A DNA stretch of 64,000 nucleotides, from positions 434,001 through 498,000 of the forward strand of contig JAPFFF010000025.1 of NCBI GenBank assembly GCA_039105265.1, given 5' to 3'. Shown in pieces: positions 51,801 to 62,230 of this stretch. A program made the position numbers and the translations under genes. The notes below the pieces were generated by a model. It saw only the letters and a program-made list of their open reading frames with translations, was not told where the DNA came from and did not search any database. Every line of letters begins with the position of its first letter. Position 1 is the stretch's first letter. The stretch is from Tritrichomonas musculus. Its lineage: Eukaryota > Parabasalia > Tritrichomonadida > Tritrichomonadidae.

Positions 51801-53005
51801 GAAATTGTATAAATAATTTTTTGTAACTTCTGGATCTTGATTAAAAAAAAACTTTTGAAATTATATTCAAAAAAGAATTTAATTGGAATTTTATGAACAT
51901 TTAAATTTAAAATCTTCACTTTGTTAATTTCAACCTTTTTTGAATTCAAAAAAAGAGAAACCAAATAAAACGAATCTGCTGCACATAAATCGAAGAAATC
52001 TTTTTCATTATTGCATAAATCTTCATAAACAAACTGAAAATTATAAAAACGAAGATTTTGTACAGAAAACTTTTTGAAGTCATTGACATTGTTTGTCATA
52101 AGATTATCACGAATGTAGTTTGCAATATCATTTTGATTGCATTTGAAGGCTTCAATCAAGCATTCTTCATACGATTCATCTTTCGGCTTGATTTTATTTT
52201 CTTCGAGATAATGAATGAGATCTGCATTGGCACCATGAATTGCATAAAGCCACATTGAGGGAACCAAAGGGACCTGATTCAAGACCAAATATTTTATAAT
52301 TTGAATTGAGCCAAAAAATGCTGCATATTCAATTAATAACGGTTTTTTATTCTGTAAAAATGAATTAGTTTCATAAATTGAAGGCGATATCGTTTTGTTA
52401 AGAAAAGTGTTCTTACGGTTAACATGAGAAACAAATTCTTCAATATTGTCTTTACAGATTAATTCACATAAATATTTATCGTTTTGACCATTTTTTCGCC
52501 TTTCATCAAAATCATTGGGAATTTCCATTGATAAAGCTTCAATCTCTTCTTCTCTGAGAAATGGCTTGACTTCTGGATAGAAATATTGCAGATAATGTTC
52601 TGATTCATACTTATTTCCTCTCATGATTGATATAATATTTGAATTAAAGTTAATTATCTGTTCTTGGATAAGGAATAAAAGAATTAACTTGTTACTTCTG
52701 AAAATGAAAAAAATTTCATCATTTGTGAAATTTTTTTTGATGTTTTCAATGAAAAATTTGATTATTCGGATAATTTTTTCTATAAAGTTTGGTGATCGAT
52801 GATGGTTATCGGCAATTTTTACAATTAAATATAAAAATGATTTGAATTTTAATTTATCATTGCATATTTTTGAATCGTCAATTAATAAAATTAAATTTTG
52901 TGGGCATTCTATGTTATTTTCTTCACTGTCGAGGTGATTTAACAAGATTTCATGAAATTCTTTCATTTCATTCAAGAATTTTTGAACCTCTACTTTAACA
53001 TCCAT
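48882..53005 (-). CDS. DUF3447-type ankyrin protein in about nine exons with long intervening sequences
   Basis: The ATG at 53005 opens M-D-V-K-V-E-V-Q-K-F-L. Exon 1 (to about 51915) encodes the DUF3447-type region (N-H-H-R-S-P-N-F, F-I-F-R-S-N-K-L-I-L-L, L-I-C-K-D-N-I-E-E-F-V, I-E-Y-A-A-F-F-G-S-I-Q-I-I) and ends K-V-E-I-N-K-V-K-I. Single ankyrin blocks then occur near 51550-51650, 51180-51270, 50780-50860, 50390-50460, 49980-50070, 49450-49540, 49010-49120 and 48882-48950 (stop at 48882). Each starts (T/V/Q/R)-P-(L/I) or T-A-L and most end with D-V-N or I-N followed by x-x-x-I; all are open. The gaps are about 260-450 nt, very AT-rich, and packed with repeats of TTTAATGGAATTT-like words. Some acceptor sides carry AG, others do not. 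Joining the exons gives a standard trichomonad ankyrin protein of about 600-650 residues. Confidence 0.65.
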
Positions 53006-53102
53006 GTTTGTAAATTCGATTTAAAATTGATAACTTTTTTTTCAATAGTTTCAGAAATTTTAATAGTTTTAAAACTCTGAAAATTTAAGTCGGATTCAAA
53101 AG

Positions 53103-53420
53103 CAATCGTTATTTGAAATAATTGAAGCCAAAAGGCTTTGAAGCTGCATCATATTTCTTAAAAACATACAAAATTGATGACAAATCGTTATTTGAAATAA
53201 TTGAAGCCAAAAAAAATGAAGACATTGACTTTTTCATTACAGAGTTAGAGAATAAAACAAAAGAAATTAAAGAAAAAAATTTAGATATTATTTCATCACA
53301 ACGTATTATAAATGATAAATATTATTTCATTGATAATGAAGAAGAAGCCGAGTTTCATACAGAAGCTGTAAAAATTGGTGAAGGTTCTACTTCAATCACG
53401 TATAAAGTTTTTTGACACAC
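53103..53420 (+). pseudogene. Fragment of a TKL-like kinase N-terminus
   Basis: The frame reads L-K-T-Y-K-I-D-D-K-S-L-F-E-I-I-E-A-K-K, a charged helical part, then E-A-V-K-I-G-E-G-S-T-S-I-T-Y-K-V-F (kinase Gly loop) and stops at 53413. Short kinase-like pieces follow out of frame to about 53480. A 78-bp direct duplication at the start repeats TCGTTATTTGAAATAATTGA (53106 and 53184). The rest of the kinase is absent. Confidence 0.7.
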
Positions 53421-53483
53421 GTACAAATGCCCCAATGTGCAAGAAAGTATTGAAGTATAATAAAGAGCAGACAAAAATCAAAG

Positions 53484-54179
53484 ATGCTCAATGTGATATC
53501 TGAATCAAAAATAATTTATAACAAGCTAAAACTTATTTTTTATCTATTTAATTCTTTAAATTTCATTAAATTAATATTTTCATCATCTTTGATCTCTATA
53601 ATTTGTATTAAAAAGAATTCAAATGAATTTGATTATTTGTTGTATAATGTTATACTGTTATTTTTTGTAATATTTTGTTTTGCTTTATTTGGAATTATAT
53701 ACGAATACATTCATTTTAGTATGATTATATTATATTCTTACTTTATTCCTCAAATTATTCATTCACTTGTATTTGGTAAAAAGCCCAAAATTCAATTGTT
53801 TTACTTAAGTTTATTTAGACTATCAGTGATTTTTTACATTACATGTCATAAAACAAATTTGATATTCACGGATTTATATTCACCATCATTCTTTCTTTAT
53901 ATATTGATTTATGTTTTTATTCAATTTACTATAATTTTTGTACAGAATAAATTTGGTGGAAATTTGATTCTCTTAAGAATTCAATATAATAATCAATATG
54001 ATTATAAAAAGAAAGAAAATATTGAATGCCCAATTTGCTATGAATTTATCGATAATAATGATGATATAATAATAACACCTTGTTTTCATTGTTTTCATCG
54101 TAGATGTCTTGAAAAGTGGATGAGTATCAAATTAAATTGTCCTCTTTGTCGAAAGGACATTTCTGTTCTAGCTAATTGA
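53484..54179 (+). CDS. Multi-pass membrane RING-H2 E3 ligase
   Basis: 231 residues from the ATG at 53484. Residues about 15-160 contain five or six hydrophobic segments (e.g. L-I-F-S-S-S-L-I-S-I-I-C-I, V-I-L-L-F-F-V-I-F-C-F-A-L-F-G-I-I). Residues about 182-225 form a RING-H2 finger: C-P-I-C, P-C-F-H-C-F-H-R-R-C, C-P-L-C, with correct spacing C-x2-C-x14-C-x-H-x2-H-x2-C-x10-C-x2-C. The conserved W after the sixth ligand (E-K-W-M) fits E2 binding. It probably acts as a membrane-anchored ubiquitin ligase of the endomembrane system; substrates are unknown. The gene starts only about 70 bp after the kinase fragment, so its promoter probably lies inside that relic. Confidence 0.85.
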   Translation: MLNVISESKIIYNKLKLIFYLFNSLNFIKLIFSSSLISIICIKKNSNEFDYLLYNVILLFFVIFCFALFGIIYEYIHFSMIILYSYFIPQIIHSLVFGKKPKIQLFYLSLFRLSVIFYITCHKTNLIFTDLYSPSFFLYILIYVFIQFTIIFVQNKFGGNLILLRIQYNNQYDYKKKENIECPICYEFIDNNDDIIITPCFHCFHRRCLEKWMSIKLNCPLCRKDISVLAN

Positions 54180-55183
54180 ATGTTATTTTAACATATGAAT
54201 TAACAACTCTAATTTTTTTACCAACAAATTTCGAGTGATTTTTATACAATTCTTTCATTTGTTAAGTGTGTGGAAAATTTAAACTGTCAATAATTATAAC
54301 AAGTGCTGAAATATGATTATGTTCATTTTAATTATCCAGCATTCTTCTCGTGCAGCTTTTGAAATGCTTTTTTTTTATATATATATTGAAAAATATTGGA
54401 GTTCCAAAATCATTTTATAAATTTAACTTATAAACTGTAAATGCAAGATAGATTTTGGATTTACCAAAGTATTATAATCATTTTATTCATATGAATTTAT
54501 TGGCAAAATATCATCATTAAAAAAAATGATTTGATTATAATCTAATGTTTAGATATCAAATTTCGCTTCTTTACCAGATATTGACTCGAGAATTTGCACT
54601 AAATCTCACATTAATTTTATTAACTTTTTCATCAAATATAATTATATTAATTCATCTTTAATATTATAGGGTGCGTGGAAAGTCCGTAGTTTTTTTTCAG
54701 ATTAAAAATGGATAGTTCACAGGAACAATTAAGAAATATTTCTTCTACAAATGATGTGGCTTGAAAATCAAACAAAGCTTTGAAAAAATTGTTTGGATGT
54801 TTAAAAAAAGTACGTTAAGTAAAAATTGAAAACTATAATTTTTTAGAAATAAACTTGAAAGTACTCTTACAAGTGTAACTTCTAATTGCAAGATTGTTTA
54901 TCAATAATTATAATTTATGAACCTTTAATTTGGCACCAAAAGCAATAAAAGACACAGTCGAATTAAGTTATTGGCGAAATCTTATGAAAATGTCTGCATA
55001 CTGAATTGATCCTTGATCAATTAATGAAAAATCCAAAATTTTAAAGATTAATTTGAAAAGAAATAATAAAGTTTATTAAAATTGAAATAATTTTTTTTTT
55101 TTTTTTTTGTCAAATAAATTGAGAGAAAAAATAATGGGCTGACATTTGAATTTAAGTTTATACTTAAAAACAACTGTACATAA
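54180..55183. other. Gene-free region upstream of a large BspA gene
   Basis: AT-rich. A stretch at 54668-54830 (GGTGCGTGGAAAGTCCGTAG, then a short frame M-D-S-S-Q-E-Q-L-R-N-I-S-S-T-N-D-V-A) looks like the end of an old transposon but could not be confirmed. Confidence 0.35.
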
Positions 55184-58100
55184 ATGGAAAAGAAGAGTGA
55201 CCATAAATTGGTATTGGAGTCGATGATATTCAAAATTCCTATCAAAGAATTTGAGAAAGATATTGATTCAGTGATTTCTAAAGAAAAAAAGCTAGAAATT
55301 ATCGAACTTTTGGGAAAATCTAATAAAATTCTCACAGAAGAAGAATTCGAAGAAATTGAAGAAGAATTACATGAAGCATGTCAAAAAGGTGATATTGGTT
55401 TGATCAAAATTTATTTGAGTAAATGTGTTCAAAATGAAAAACAAGAACTTACATTTAAAATCAACGAAACAACCAAAACAGCCTCATTATTCAAAGTCAA
55501 CACAAACATTAGCCAACTTACTATTCCACGAACAATTCAATATGAATCTACTGAATACTTAATCACAAGCATTACAGGCACTAATCGTGATATCAAAACT
55601 ATCAACTTTGTAGAAGATTCAGGAGTCAACACGATTTATTATGGAGCATTTTCAGGTTCAAAAATTGAAGAAATTTATTTTCCAGAGAGTTTGAAAGAAT
55701 TGAAAGAAGGATGGTGTAATGAAACAAATAATTTGACAAAAATCACAATTTCACCATCGAATGGTCAATTCATATTTCAAGACGATAAATATTTATTAGG
55801 GAAAACAGATCTAAACGGTGATGAATTTGACAATCTTCTATTTGCAGTTCGTAACATCAAAGAAATTTCTATTCCATCAAATATCAAAATCATTTCATCA
55901 TATGCATTTTATGGCTGTTATAAACTAACAAAAGTTGAAATTCCACCAAATTCTAATTTACAAACAATTGGTTCAAATGCATTTTCAGATTCAAAAATTG
56001 AAGAAATTTATTTTCCAGAGAGTTTGAGAGAATTGAAAAAAGGATGGTGTAATGAAACAAATAATTTAAAAAAAATTACAATTTCACCATCGAATGGTCA
56101 ATTCATTATGAAAGATGACAAATATTTATTAGGGAAAACAGATCCAAACAGTGATGAATTTGACAATCTTCTATTTGCAGTTCGTAACATCAAAGAAATT
56201 TCTATTCCATCAAATATCAAAATCATCTCATCATATGCATTTGAAAATTGTTCTAATCTCATCAAAGTTGAAATTTCACCAAATTCTAATTTACAAATAA
56301 TTGGATCATATGCATTTTATTATTCAAAAATCAAAGAAATTTTTATTCCATCAAAAGTTCAAAAAATATGTAAAAATGCTTTTACTCATTGCCATAATCT
56401 GATGAAAATAGAAATTCCATCAGATTCAAATTTACAAACAATTGGATCAAATGCATTTTATTATTCAAAAATTGAAGAAATTTATTTTCCAGAGAGTTTG
56501 AGAGAATTGAAAAATGGATGGTGTATTGGAATAAATGGATTAAGAAAAATTATAATTTCACCATCTAATGGTCAATTCAAATTTAAAGATAACAAATATT
56601 TATTAGGAAAAGTAGATCCAAACAGTGATGAATTTGACAATCTTCTATTTGCAGTTCGTAACATTATAGAAATTTCTATTCCATCAAATATCAAAATCAT
56701 CTCATCATATGCATTTCACGAATGTTCTAATCTGATGACTGTTGAAATTCCACCAAATTCCAATTTACAAACAATTGGATCAAATGCATTTTCAGAAACA
56801 GATATTGAAGAAATTTTTATTCCATCAAGTGTTTTAAAAATATGTGAAAAAGCATTTTTTAATTGTATAAGTCTAAAAAAATATGAAATTCTATCGGATT
56901 CTAATTTACAAACAATTGGAAAAAATACATTTGCAGAAACAGATATTGAAGAAATTTTTATACCATCAAATGTTTCAAAAATATGTGAAAAAGCATTTTT
57001 CAATTGTCATAATCTGATAAAAGTTGAAATTCCACCAAATTCAAATTTACAAACAATTGGATCAAATGCATTTTCAGAAACAAATATTGTAGAAATTTTT
57101 ATTCCATCAAATGTTTTAAAAATATGTGAAAAAGCATTTTTCAATTGTCATAATCTAACAAAAGTTGAAATTCCACTAAATTCCAATTTACAAAAGATTG
57201 GAAGAAAAGCATTTTCAGAAACGAATATTGAAGGAATTTATATACCACCAAAAGTTTCAACAATATGTAAAGAGGCATTTTACAAATGCTATAATCTAAG
57301 AAAAATTGAAATTCCTCCAAATTCTAATTTACAAACAATTGAATCATATGCATTCGCATATTCAAGTATTGAAGGAATTTATATTCCATCAAAAGTTTCA
57401 AAAATATGTAAATTTGTATTTTTCTATTGCCTAAATTTGGCAAAAGTTGAAATTTCACCAAATTCTAATTTACGAACAATTGAATCATATGCATTTTCAG
57501 ATTCAAAAATTGAAGAAATTTATTTTCCAACGAGTTTGAGAGAATTGAAAAAAGGATGGTGTAATGGAGCAGATAAATTGAAAAAATTCATAATTTCGCC
57601 ATTTAATGGTCAATTCAAATTTAAAGATGACAAATATTTATTAGGAAAAACAGATCCAAACAGTGATGAATTTGACAAACTTTTATTTGCAGTTCGTGAT
57701 ATCAAAGAGTTTTCTATTCCATCAAATATCAAAATCATCTCATCGTATTCATTTCACAATTGCACAAATCTGATGACAGTTGAAATTCCACCAAATTCTA
57801 ATTTACACACAATTGGATCGAGTGCATTTTCATATTCAAAAATCCAAAAAATTTATATTCCATCAAAAGTTTCAAAAATATGTAAAAATGCATTTTACAA
57901 TTGTAAAAAATTAATAAAAGTTGAAATTTCACCAAATTCGGATTTGCAAACAATTGAAAGAATGGCATTTTCAGAATCAAATATTGAAGAAATTATTATT
58001 CCATCAAAAGTTTCAAAGATAAATGAATATGCATTTTCTGATTGTATATATCTAAGAAAAGTTATAATTCCACCAAATTCTAATTTACAAGTAATTGAAA

Positions 58101-59080
58101 GAAGTGCATTTGCAGAATCAAATATTGAAGAAATTTTTATTCCACCAAAAGTTTCAATAATATCTCAAATTGCATTTTTAAATTGCCAAAGTTTAAAAAA
58201 AGTTGAAATTCCACCAAATTCCAATTTACAAACAATTGAATCACGTGCATTTTCAGAAACAAATATCGAAAAAATTTTCATTCCATCAAAAGTTTTAAAA
58301 ATATGTGAAAGTGCATTTTCAAAATGCAGAAGTTTAAGAAAAGTTGAAATTCCACCAAATTCCAATTTACAAACAATTGAATCACGTGCATTTTTAGGTA
58401 CAAATATTGAAGAAATATTTATTCCTTCAAAAGTTTCAAAAATATGTGAAGGAGTGTTTTACTGTTGCCAAAACTTAAGAAAGGTTGAAATTCCACTAAA
58501 TTCTAATTTACAAACAATTGAAAAAAATGCATTTTCAGATTCAAAAATTGAAGAAATTTATTTTCCAGAGAGTTTGAGAGAATTGAAAAAAGGATGGTGT
58601 AATGAAATAAATAATTTAAAAAAAATTACAATTTCACCATCGAATGGTCAATTCATTATGAAAGATGACAAATATTTATTAGGGAAAACAGATCCAAACA
58701 GTGATGAATTTGACAATCTTCTATTTGCAGTTCGTAACATCAAAGAAATTTCTATTCCATCAAATATCAAAATCATCTCATCATATGCATTTGAAAATTG
58801 TTCTAATCTCAACAAAGTTGAAATTCCACCAAATTCTAATTTACAAATAATTGGATCATGTGCATTTTATAAAACAATAATCAAAGAAATTTTTATTCCA
58901 TCAAAAGTTTCGAAAATATGTGAATATGCATTTTTCTTTTGCGAAAATCTTCAAATAGTTGAAATTTCAGAAGAATCAAAGCTGGAGTCATTTCCATTGT
59001 CAGCATTTAATCTATGTCCAAAAGTCATAATTATGATTCCATCATCATTAAAAAAAAAATTGATTCAAACAAATGAATAA
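55184..59080 (+). CDS. Large BspA-type leucine-rich-repeat protein
   Basis: 1298 residues from the ATG at 55184. Residues 1-85 are a charged helical N-terminus (E-K-K-L-E-I-I-E-L-L, E-E-E-L-H-E-A-C-Q-K-G-D-I-G-L-I). From about residue 110 to the end it is BspA/TpLRR repeats of the form I-P-S-K-V-S-K-I-C-x-x-A-F-x-x-C-x-x-L-x-K-V-E-I-P-P-N-S-N-L-Q-T-I. Five copies of a non-LRR module of about 75 residues interrupt the array (near 55670, 55995, 56475, 57510 and 58540): W-C-N...S-P-S-N-G-Q-F...D-K-Y-L-L-G-K-T-D-P-N-S-D-E-F-D-N-L-L-F-A-V-R-N-I. No signal peptide, membrane span or lipid-anchor tail is visible; many trichomonad BspA proteins lack them. A surface adhesion role is family knowledge, not shown here. 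Confidence 0.92.
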   Translation: MEKKSDHKLVLESMIFKIPIKEFEKDIDSVISKEKKLEIIELLGKSNKILTEEEFEEIEEELHEACQKGDIGLIKIYLSKCVQNEKQELTFKINETTKTASLFKVNTNISQLTIPRTIQYESTEYLITSITGTNRDIKTINFVEDSGVNTIYYGAFSGSKIEEIYFPESLKELKEGWCNETNNLTKITISPSNGQFIFQDDKYLLGKTDLNGDEFDNLLFAVRNIKEISIPSNIKIISSYAFYGCYKLTKVEIPPNSNLQTIGSNAFSDSKIEEIYFPESLRELKKGWCNETNNLKKITISPSNGQFIMKDDKYLLGKTDPNSDEFDNLLFAVRNIKEISIPSNIKIISSYAFENCSNLIKVEISPNSNLQIIGSYAFYYSKIKEIFIPSKVQKICKNAFTHCHNLMKIEIPSDSNLQTIGSNAFYYSKIEEIYFPESLRELKNGWCIGINGLRKIIISPSNGQFKFKDNKYLLGKVDPNSDEFDNLLFAVRNIIEISIPSNIKIISSYAFHECSNLMTVEIPPNSNLQTIGSNAFSETDIEEIFIPSSVLKICEKAFFNCISLKKYEILSDSNLQTIGKNTFAETDIEEIFIPSNVSKICEKAFFNCHNLIKVEIPPNSNLQTIGSNAFSETNIVEIFIPSNVLKICEKAFFNCHNLTKVEIPLNSNLQKIGRKAFSETNIEGIYIPPKVSTICKEAFYKCYNLRKIEIPPNSNLQTIESYAFAYSSIEGIYIPSKVSKICKFVFFYCLNLAKVEISPNSNLRTIESYAFSDSKIEEIYFPTSLRELKKGWCNGADKLKKFIISPFNGQFKFKDDKYLLGKTDPNSDEFDKLLFAVRDIKEFSIPSNIKIISSYSFHNCTNLMTVEIPPNSNLHTIGSSAFSYSKIQKIYIPSKVSKICKNAFYNCKKLIKVEISPNSDLQTIERMAFSESNIEEIIIPSKVSKINEYAFSDCIYLRKVIIPPNSNLQVIERSAFAESNIEEIFIPPKVSIISQIAFLNCQSLKKVEIPPNSNLQTIESRAFSETNIEKIFIPSKVLKICESAFSKCRSLRKVEIPPNSNLQTIESRAFLGTNIEEIFIPSKVSKICEGVFYCCQNLRKVEIPLNSNLQTIEKNAFSDSKIEEIYFPESLRELKKGWCNEINNLKKITISPSNGQFIMKDDKYLLGKTDPNSDEFDNLLFAVRNIKEISIPSNIKIISSYAFENCSNLNKVEIPPNSNLQIIGSCAFYKTIIKEIFIPSKVSKICEYAFFFCENLQIVEISEESKLESFPLSAFNLCPKVIIMIPSSLKKKLIQTNE

Positions 59081-60049
59081 ATTTGAATCATTTACAAAAA
59101 ACAAACTAATTCAAATTGAATTATTCAATTAATAAACAAATATAATTCATTATTTAAAAATAATATTTTTTAGCATTTAGTTATGAAATAAAATATATAA
59201 ACTTTTAACATATTATTAAAAGATAAATTGGAGAAAAAAAATTCAACGATCTATAAAATTCTTAAAAAATTAAAAAGGAAAATTACTTCACTTCACTTTT
59301 TTTTTAAAAGTATGGACATTTGAAATTTTTCCATTTGTCCCTACTTCACTTCACTTTTTAATTAAAAAAAATAAATAAAATAAGCTATGTTAAATAATGA
59401 TATAATACAATAAATTTAAAGTTTAAATAATGAATAAAAATGACAAAAAAATGTAAAATAATACCTTTAAAATACTAAATTTTGTGTTTACCAGGATATA
59501 TAAAACGAAAAAAATCAATTATATTTTAGTGAAAAATTAAGTAAATTAGCAATTTCAACAATTACAAAATTTTTCATCTTTTTTTGTATGAATTTTTCTA
59601 TTTTATCGTGGTTATGAGCTATTTCGAATCATTTATATTTATTTTTGCGAATAATATATGCATATTGACAGAATAAAATAAAAATAATTGCTGTCATATT
59701 TTGAAATATCATTGATTCGGCTTCAACTATATTTATAAGATGGAGTTATAAGAACTCTAAATGCGATTTATTCTTTTTAATTTATTTAAAAAAAATTCAA
59801 TACTTAAATGGCCCAAGTAGGGACAAATGTAATTTTTTCATTAGTCCCTACTTCACTTCACCATTTTTTAGTAGGGACATTGGTCGCTGCCCAATTAAAA
59901 ATATTTTACATTACCTTGATCATAACGCAATTATATTTCAAGAATATAGATGAACTTGAAATAAATGATCTAAAACATTGTATTTTTAAAATAAGTTAAA
60001 AATGTTTATAAATTAAAATCATATATAAATTTCTTAACATCAAAAAATT
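59081..60049. other. Gene-free region with a short inverted repeat
   Basis: AT-rich. Contains the TCCCTACTTCACTTCAC repeats described at 59279-59880. Other frames (59808-59999) overlap these repeats and are not supported. Confidence 0.4.
59279..59880. repeat. Pair of hairpin-forming repeats built on GTAGGGACAAATG/CATTTGTCCCTAC
   Basis: CATTTGTCCCTACTTCACTT lies near 59331 and GTAGGGACAAATG near 59816. Each end can also fold on itself (GTAGGGACAAATG...CATTAGTCCCTAC at 59816-59852). TACTTCACTTCAC occurs three times (about 59285, 59340, 59848). It could be a MITE with complex ends; boundaries are uncertain. Confidence 0.5.
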
Positions 60050-60540
60050 CAATTTTAGTTTAATTATATTGAAGAATATCAGATAACATTTGATGAGAAT
60101 CAAAAAGCTGCTTTGGAAACAAGTTATCATGATTCATTGAAAACAGAATCTGAAAAAATTTTAATTGTTGAAGAAGATCCAATTGAACAAAACAATGAAA
60201 ATTCAACAGGTTTCTTTGGATTTTTCACAAGAAAACCAAAACCTAAAAATTTTTTTCCTATTGATTTACTTTCAGAGCTCAGTCAATATAATAAAAATTA
60301 GGTTTTAGAGGCACAACTCGATCCAACAAAACAGTTTAAAGTTGGTACAAATTTGATTGAAGGAATTGAAAATTTTCCATTAAGTATTGAAATAGGAATT
60401 AAATATCTTGAAGAATCAATAACAGGTGGATGTATTGAATCAGTTATTTACTATTGTGAAATGCTTCGAAAAGTTCCATCAAAATCATATTCGCCAGCAG
60501 CAAGAATTGTTAAAATCAATGATGCTTGAGCTGATAACGG
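60050..60540 (+). pseudogene. Decayed Sel1-repeat gene fragment
   Basis: One frame reads I-E-E-Y-Q-I-T-F-D-E-N-Q-K-A-A, then ...P-I-D-L-L-S-E-L-S-Q-Y-N-K-N, a TAG near 60300, then V-L-E-A-Q-L-D-P-T-K-Q-F-K-V-G...Y-L-E-E-S-I-T-G-G-C-I-E-S-V-I-Y-Y, ending at a TGA near 60528. The second half has Sel1-like A-x-x-Y-L-x-x-S character. The kinase part is absent. Its 3' flank resembles that of the intact kinase/Sel1 gene at 44429. Confidence 0.6.
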
Positions 60541-61499
60541 TTTATCATCATCATCCATTATTTTCTGTACAGATACTAATTTAATATCGTAATGTAATTT
60601 TTTATCGTAACGTTTATTTTTTTTTTTTTTTTTTTAGAAAAATTTGAAAATATAAAAATCTAATTTTCTAAATATGTATTGAAGATAATTTATTATAAAT
60701 TATATCAATATATTTGTTACGTAATAAGTAATATATCATATCATAATAAATATGAAATTCTTCCATATTGAGTGAGTTTTTCATTAAATAATTATTTATT
60801 TAATATTAAATTTTTCATAAAATCAACTCAATAACGCAAATTAAAACATTTATCATGACATTTATTTGTCTCTATCAATGTTTTAAACCATATTTTTTCT
60901 GTAAATAGTAAACAAAAATTTGGAGAAAATAAGAATTTTAAACTTTTCTCAGTTGTTCGAATAATCTAACTTTTTTTGTTCTCCTTCCTATTTTTTCATG
61001 ATATAATTATTAATATTATTGATAGTTCACTGCCAACTATTATAACATATTTGTTATTTTAGAAAAAATCCTATAGGAAGCTTTAAAAATAGATCACCTT
61101 GTTTTTGATTCTATATGTGAAAAATTTACTTAAATAAACTGTCTTTATGAATTCAAAAGTAAATGTTAAAATTACAAATGTATTGAAATTTTTGATATTA
61201 ACACTACTAACTCGGAAGGTTTGTCAAGAATAGTAAAACAGATATTTGATAAGAAGAGTAGTAAAACAGAGATTTGGTAAGTAGAGTAACAATTATGAAA
61301 GCCAGTATTGTAGGTATCATTATTTATTGACAGTACTGAGAATAGCAATTATGAAGATCACTATCAGAGAATAGCAAAAATAGAATCAGAAATGAGAATA
61401 GCAAAAATAGATGTCACTATTGTAGGTAGCATGTGCGAAAGTCACTATTGCAGGTACCGTTTATGATTATCGATAGTGCTTCGCTCTTTTTCTCCAGTT
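60541..61499. other. Gene-free region with short internal repeats
   Basis: 60671-60790 matches 48610-48725. From 61220 to 61480 short words recur: AGAGTAGTAAAACAGA, GAGAATAGCAA and CACTATTG(C/T)AGGTA. No gene is seen. Confidence 0.45.
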
Positions 61500-62230
61500 C
61501 AATATTCTAATTTCAGAAATAGTGTAAAGTTGTCAGGCTCAAAAATGTTACCATTCGTGTCTCTGCGAACATGATATAAACGATGGCCAATCTGTTTTTC
61601 TTGACATCGCTGATGAATATTCAGTGTCACTTTTCAGCGGTTGTGAATATGGAGCAGCGATCAGCGATAAAGGTGAAGTGATTTTCATCAACCATTCTAT
61701 CGTCGGGTCTTCCAGCTGGCGAGAAAGCAGCGAGCCTCGCTATCTTGGAAAAATCAGTTTTTGCATTGAGTTTGAGCGGTCGAGTCTTTGAATCAAATGT
61801 CGAGTCATCGAGCAGCGTCCTCCGATTTTCACCAGTTTCAGAACTGTCAGGCAAAGAAATTGTCTGCTTGTCAGGCATACGTCATCATTGCCTAGCAGTT
61901 AGCAGTGATGGTCGCGTCTTTGGTCGTGGATTTAAACGATTGTGGCCAACTCGGCCTCGGCAAAGGAATACGCTATGTTTCGTCTTTCACAGAGATTTCG
62001 TCACTTTTCAGTCATAAAATCAGGGCAGCTTACGCTGGAGGTTCACATTCACTTTTCGAGACACGAGAAGGAAAAATTATCTCTTGTGGATACAACGATC
62101 ATGGTCAGCTCCTCCTCAGCTATGTCTCAAGAGGCGAATATGTTTGATCAAAAGTGGAGCCACATTCTGCACTGCAGGATACCACGCGAGCTTTGTTTTC
62201 ATCGGTTGTGATCCACACCAAACAGGGTAA
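61500..62230 (+). pseudogene. Decayed RCC1-repeat protein gene
   Basis: Blocks in at least three frames read Y-G-A-A-I-S-D-K-G-E-V-I-F-I, V-F-A-L-S-L-S-G-R-V-F, C-L-A-V-S-S-D-G-R-V-F-G-R-G, D-C-G-Q-L-G-L-G-K-G, G-G-S-H-S-L-F-E-T-R-E-G-K-I-I-S-C-G-Y-N-D-H-G-Q-L and F-V-F-I-G-C-D-P-H-Q. These are RCC1/beta-propeller repeats typical of regulator-of-chromosome-condensation-like proteins, numerous in trichomonads. Frame changes occur near 61690-61770, 61930 and 62110, and the 5' part is missing. The block is clearly more GC-rich than its surroundings. Confidence 0.75.

Noticed and set aside
54668-54830. Possible mariner end (GGTGCGTGGAAAGTCCGTAG) with a short transposase-like start
   Set aside because: No mirrored copy of the end was found within the next few kb and the frame stops after about 18 codons.
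56716-58365. Minus-strand frames within the large BspA gene
   Set aside because: Same cause: repeated coding sequence leaves antisense frames open. No start context or motif supports them.
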